NCBI GenBank assembly: GCA_021815245.1
Contig: JAKAHF010000121.1
Span: 1-6,888 of the forward strand
Origin: Actinomycetes bacterium
GTDB lineage: Bacteria > Actinomycetota > Thermoleophilia > RBG-16-64-13
Direction: 5' to 3'
Length of the DNA: 6,888 bases
In this document: in pieces, positions 4,651-6,888 of the stretch
How the letters are laid out: every line of letters begins with the position of its first letter
Numbering within the stretch: position 1 is the stretch's first letter
Program-made: the position numbers and the translations under genes
Notes under the pieces: generated by a model
What the model saw: the letters and a program-made list of their open reading frames with translations, nothing else
Told to the model about the DNA's origin: nothing
The model's database searches: none

Positions 4651-5421
4651 ATGGTCGGGCCACGAGACGAATTGAAAGATCTGGCCGACACGTTCGACGA
4701 GATGCTCGAGCGGCTCGACACGGCCTTCACAGCGCAGAAGGAGTTCGTCGCCAACGCTTCTCACGAGTTGCGCACTCCTCTCACCATCATCCGCACCGAG
4801 CTCGACGTGGCCATGAGCGACCCCGACCTCGGCCCCGAGCAGTTGCAGGAGATGGGCGTCGCCATCAACGAGGCCGTGGACCGCAGCGAAGGCCTCATCG
4901 ACGGACTGCTCACCCTCGCAAACGCCGAACGCACGCCCACTCTCGTCGATCTCGACCTGGCCGAGGTGACCATGGCTGAGGTCGACCTCGCCTCCGGTGA
5001 AGCCGACGCCATGGGTCTGCAACTGGAGCTCGACCTGCAGTCGGCGCCCGTCAAGGGAGAGAAGTCGCTGCTTCAGCGCATGGTCGGCAACCTCGTTGAG
5101 AACGCCGTGCGCCACAACAAGCCCGGCGGCTGGTTCTTGGTGAAGACGTATCTTCGCGATGGACGGGCCGTTCTCGAAGTGGCCAACAGCGGCGCGGTCA
5201 TCTCACCCGACGAGACCGGGCGGCTCTTCGAGCGCTTCTACCGTCCCGACAAGTCGCGCAGCCGCAAGACCGGAGGATTCGGACTCGGTCTCTCGATCGT
5301 CAAGTCGGTCGTGACCGCGCTCGACGGCTCTATCGAGCTGGAGGCGCCCGAGACGGGCGGCCTCAGGGTGAGGGTCAGTCTGCCGGCAGGTACGGCGCCA
5401 GGTCAAGGTAGCGGCTCATAG
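4651..5421 (+). CDS. histidine kinase, C-terminal catalytic half (HisKA + HATPase)
   Basis: From ATG 4651 this gives a 256-residue transmitter. It starts with the second HAMP helix (DELKDLADTFDEMLERLD, 6-23). The dimerisation/phospho-acceptor domain has His38 in NASHELRTPL. The ATPase domain follows: N-box around Asn147 and Asn151 (NLVENAVRH), a degenerate G1 box (VANSGAVIS, 177-185, Asn replacing the usual Asp), F-box LFERFYR (192-198) and G2 box GFGLGLS (209-215). All catalytic elements appear functional and there is no second lesion, so any loss of the full-length frame must be recent or tolerated. Starting here, the kinase would be soluble and cut off from the sensor. Read through the TAG, the protein would be 448 residues, normal for a two-membrane-segment kinase. 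The last 47 bp overlap the convergent deacetylase gene. Confidence 0.85.
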   Translation: MVGPRDELKDLADTFDEMLERLDTAFTAQKEFVANASHELRTPLTIIRTELDVAMSDPDLGPEQLQEMGVAINEAVDRSEGLIDGLLTLANAERTPTLVDLDLAEVTMAEVDLASGEADAMGLQLELDLQSAPVKGEKSLLQRMVGNLVENAVRHNKPGGWFLVKTYLRDGRAVLEVANSGAVISPDETGRLFERFYRPDKSRSRKTGGFGLGLSIVKSVVTALDGSIELEAPETGGLRVRVSLPAGTAPGQGSGS

Positions 5422-6799
5422 CCAGCGCCACCTGTCCGCGCCGCGCTCCCGTCCACGAACCGAACTCCCCCGTGGAGTACCCCGACATCAGGCCGAGGCC
5501 GACCACGAGAGCGACGTCGGCGACGGCGTAGTCGGGCACATCGAGAAATGCCGGCGAGGCCCGCATGAACGTGGTGGTGGGAACGCCGGCGGTGGTACCA
5601 CTCGCCGGGACGGTCGTGGTCGTCGTCGTGGTCTCACCGCCGGTCTGCGAGTCCCCGGCTCCATAGCCTTTCAACCTGCGCAGCATGCGGGCCAGGATCG
5701 AAGCCAGTTGCAGGCGGGTGATCTCGGTGCCGGGTCTGAACACGCTCACGCCATCGACACCGGCGCTGCCGAGCACAAGTCCCGCCGCGGCGGCCTCCTG
5801 CACGTAGTCGAACGGGTAGGTGACGTAGGCGCCTCCACTTTTCACCGGCAGAACGTCGGCGAAGAGCGGCGACTCGGCGTTCTCGACGCTCTCGGTGTGC
5901 ATGCCGCCCACCTCCACCGCAACCTTCGCCACCTGGGCGCGGGTGATGGTATCGGCCGGCCCGAAGTAGTTGCCGTCGTAGCCGCTCATGAACCCCTCGC
6001 GCACCATGCGCGCGATGGCGGCACCTTGCTCGGTCTGCTCGGCGACGTCGACGAAGAGCCGCTCACCTTTGAGCATGGTCGAGACTTTCACGAATTCGTA
6101 GCCCTTGGCCCTCAGCGCCTTCGCGATCAGCGGGATGGCCGCCGCCGTATGCGCCGCCGACATGTGCATGACCACGATGGCCCCGCTGTGGGCGTGTGAG
6201 ACGACGTGGTCGGCTATGGAGGCGGCGGAACCGCCCGACCAATCGCGTGGGTCGACATCCCAGAGCACGAGGTAGTTGAAGCCTTCGGCGCCCGCGACCG
6301 CGGCGACGCGCGCGTTGGTGCTGCCGTAGGGTGGTCGGAAGAGGGGCACGGTCCTCGCGCCGGTCGCGGCTCTGAAGGCGTCGGTGCCGCCTCCGATCTC
6401 CTTGGCGAGCGCTGCGTCGGACAGTCCGGTGAGTACCTTGTGCGACCAACTGTGGTCGCCCACTTCGAAGAGCCCCGCGTTCATGCCCTTGACGATCTCG
6501 GCATTGACGCTCGTCGTCGAGGCGACTGCCGCCCCGATGAGAAATAGGCTGGCAGGCACGTTGTTCGACTGGAGCGCCCTCAGCGTCGCCACCGACCGCG
6601 AGGCGTTGCCGTTGTCGTCGAAGGTCAGGGCGATCTGCTTGGCTCCGCTCGTTCCCTTGTGGATCACCGTCGCCGCGGCGGCGTTCGCCGGCCGGCTCAG
6701 ACTCAGCGACAGCAGCAGCGCGAGCATCCCAACGGAGAGAATCGCCAGGAGAGGCGCCCTGTACGGGGGTCGCGACACGTTGACCCGGGTCCGGCCCAC
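5375..6799 (-). CDS. secreted NodB-type polysaccharide deacetylase with three SLH repeats
   Basis: A 474-residue exported protein. A signal peptide (1 to about 40, hydrophobic core 17-35, ANA cleavage site) precedes a carbohydrate esterase 4 domain (about 44-240). Motifs are TFDDN (59-63), HSWSH (His116, His120 metal ligands), RPPYGS (155-160), WDVDPRDW (180-187) and MHMS with His212. These fit a metal-dependent deacetylase of N-acetylated wall sugars; chitin or peptidoglycan cannot be told apart. Three S-layer homology repeats follow (about 245-300, 310-373 and 416-467), the last behind a Thr-rich linker (about 390-410). SLH repeats bind secondary wall polymers, so the enzyme probably stays at the wall. 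I prefer GTG 6799, with GAGGG five bases upstream; TTG 6811, overlapping the previous stop, would add four residues. It follows the uppP-like gene, probably in one operon. Confidence 0.9.
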   Translation of the reverse strand: MGRTRVNVSRPPYRAPLLAILSVGMLALLLSLSLSRPANAAAATVIHKGTSGAKQIALTFDDNGNASRSVATLRALQSNNVPASLFLIGAAVASTTSVNAEIVKGMNAGLFEVGDHSWSHKVLTGLSDAALAKEIGGGTDAFRAATGARTVPLFRPPYGSTNARVAAVAGAEGFNYLVLWDVDPRDWSGGSAASIADHVVSHAHSGAIVVMHMSAAHTAAAIPLIAKALRAKGYEFVKVSTMLKGERLFVDVAEQTEQGAAIARMVREGFMSGYDGNYFGPADTITRAQVAKVAVEVGGMHTESVENAESPLFADVLPVKSGGAYVTYPFDYVQEAAAAGLVLGSAGVDGVSVFRPGTEITRLQLASILARMLRRLKGYGAGDSQTGGETTTTTTTVPASGTTAGVPTTTFMRASPAFLDVPDYAVADVALVVGLGLMSGYSTGEFGSWTGARRGQVALAMSRYLDLAPYLPAD

Positions 6800-6807
6800 G
6801 ACGGCCC

Positions 6808-6888
6808 TCAAACCAGCGAGAGGATGATGGTGATCAGACCGACCATAGCGGTGTAGATGGCGAACACGCGCAGACGGTGCTCCTTGAC
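6808..6888 (-). CDS. uppP: 3' end of a membrane protein gene, probably undecaprenyl-diphosphatase
   Basis: Only the last 26 codons and the TGA (6810-6808) lie in the window; the gene continues beyond the right edge. The peptide reads VKEHRLRVFAIYTAMVGL and then ITIILSLV. A basic H-x-L-R-x-F-A-x-Y motif followed by one terminal hydrophobic helix is characteristic of the UppP/BacA C-terminus. UppP dephosphorylates undecaprenyl diphosphate at the membrane and so recycles the lipid carrier for wall synthesis. The next gene, a wall-directed deacetylase, starts about 9 bp after this stop (or overlaps it if TTG 6811 is used), supporting a shared operon and an envelope role. With so little sequence, the family call is probable rather than certain. 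Confidence 0.7.
   Translation of the reverse strand, partial: VKEHRLRVFAIYTAMVGLITIILSLV

Noticed and set aside
4210..5115. 301-codon minus-strand open frame spanning the kinase TAG
   Set aside because: Shadow of the kinase frame, with no recognisable domain or ribosome binding site. It does not explain the amber codon, since the sense strand carries conserved HAMP and kinase motifs.
1..6888. Mobile element, CRISPR array, phage or defence module
   Set aside because: No transposase, integrase, spaced repeats or terminal inverted repeats are visible. All genes fit ordinary chromosomal functions.

Overview
The window is GC-rich bacterial DNA with GTG and TTG starts beside ATG, tight gene overlaps, exported proteins with Thr-rich linkers and S-layer homology (SLH) repeats. 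This fits a Gram-positive-type, actinobacterium-like organism. A deep-branching lineage such as Coriobacteriia or a relative is my guess from the SLH repeats plus the MprAB-style kinase. No taxonomic marker is complete enough to decide; the only RNA gene is the 5' 40 nt of a tRNA-Arg(CCT) at the left edge.

Layout. Positions 1-40 (-) hold the truncated tRNA-Arg. Positions 41-244 are non-coding and carry a possible promoter for the next operon. Positions 245-1775 (+) are a compact three-gene operon: nitroreductase-family flavoprotein, DUF4126-type membrane protein and acylphosphatase. A perfect 17-bp hairpin (1801-1844) separates it from the convergent htrA-like serine protease gene (1875-3146, -). 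Positions 3147-3424 are a divergent regulatory region. Positions 3425-5421 (+) encode an OmpR-type response regulator and its histidine kinase, whose reading frame is broken by one in-frame TAG inside the HAMP domain (4627-4629). Converging on the kinase, with a 47-bp tail overlap, is a secreted NodB-type polysaccharide deacetylase with three SLH repeats (5375-6799, -). It is preceded in the same direction by the last 26 codons of a gene whose product resembles the C-terminus of undecaprenyl-diphosphatase (UppP).

Taken together, the right-hand two thirds reads as a cell-envelope maintenance locus: a two-component system, an envelope protease, a wall-sugar deacetylase and a lipid-carrier phosphatase. 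The arrangement recalls mycobacterial MprAB with its HtrA-like protease PepD, here with the protease gene divergent. The htrA/regulator intergenic region contains two copies of AGTAAGnnCnnCGTAA in opposite orientation. Each is an 11-bp-period direct repeat, and each lies exactly 10 bp from a -10-like hexamer facing outward. That is the architecture expected if the response regulator controls both divergent promoters.

The two observations most worth checking are this mirror-image operator pair and the kinase split by a single amber codon with a good internal ribosome binding site and ATG directly behind it. I found no mobile element, CRISPR array or defence system.
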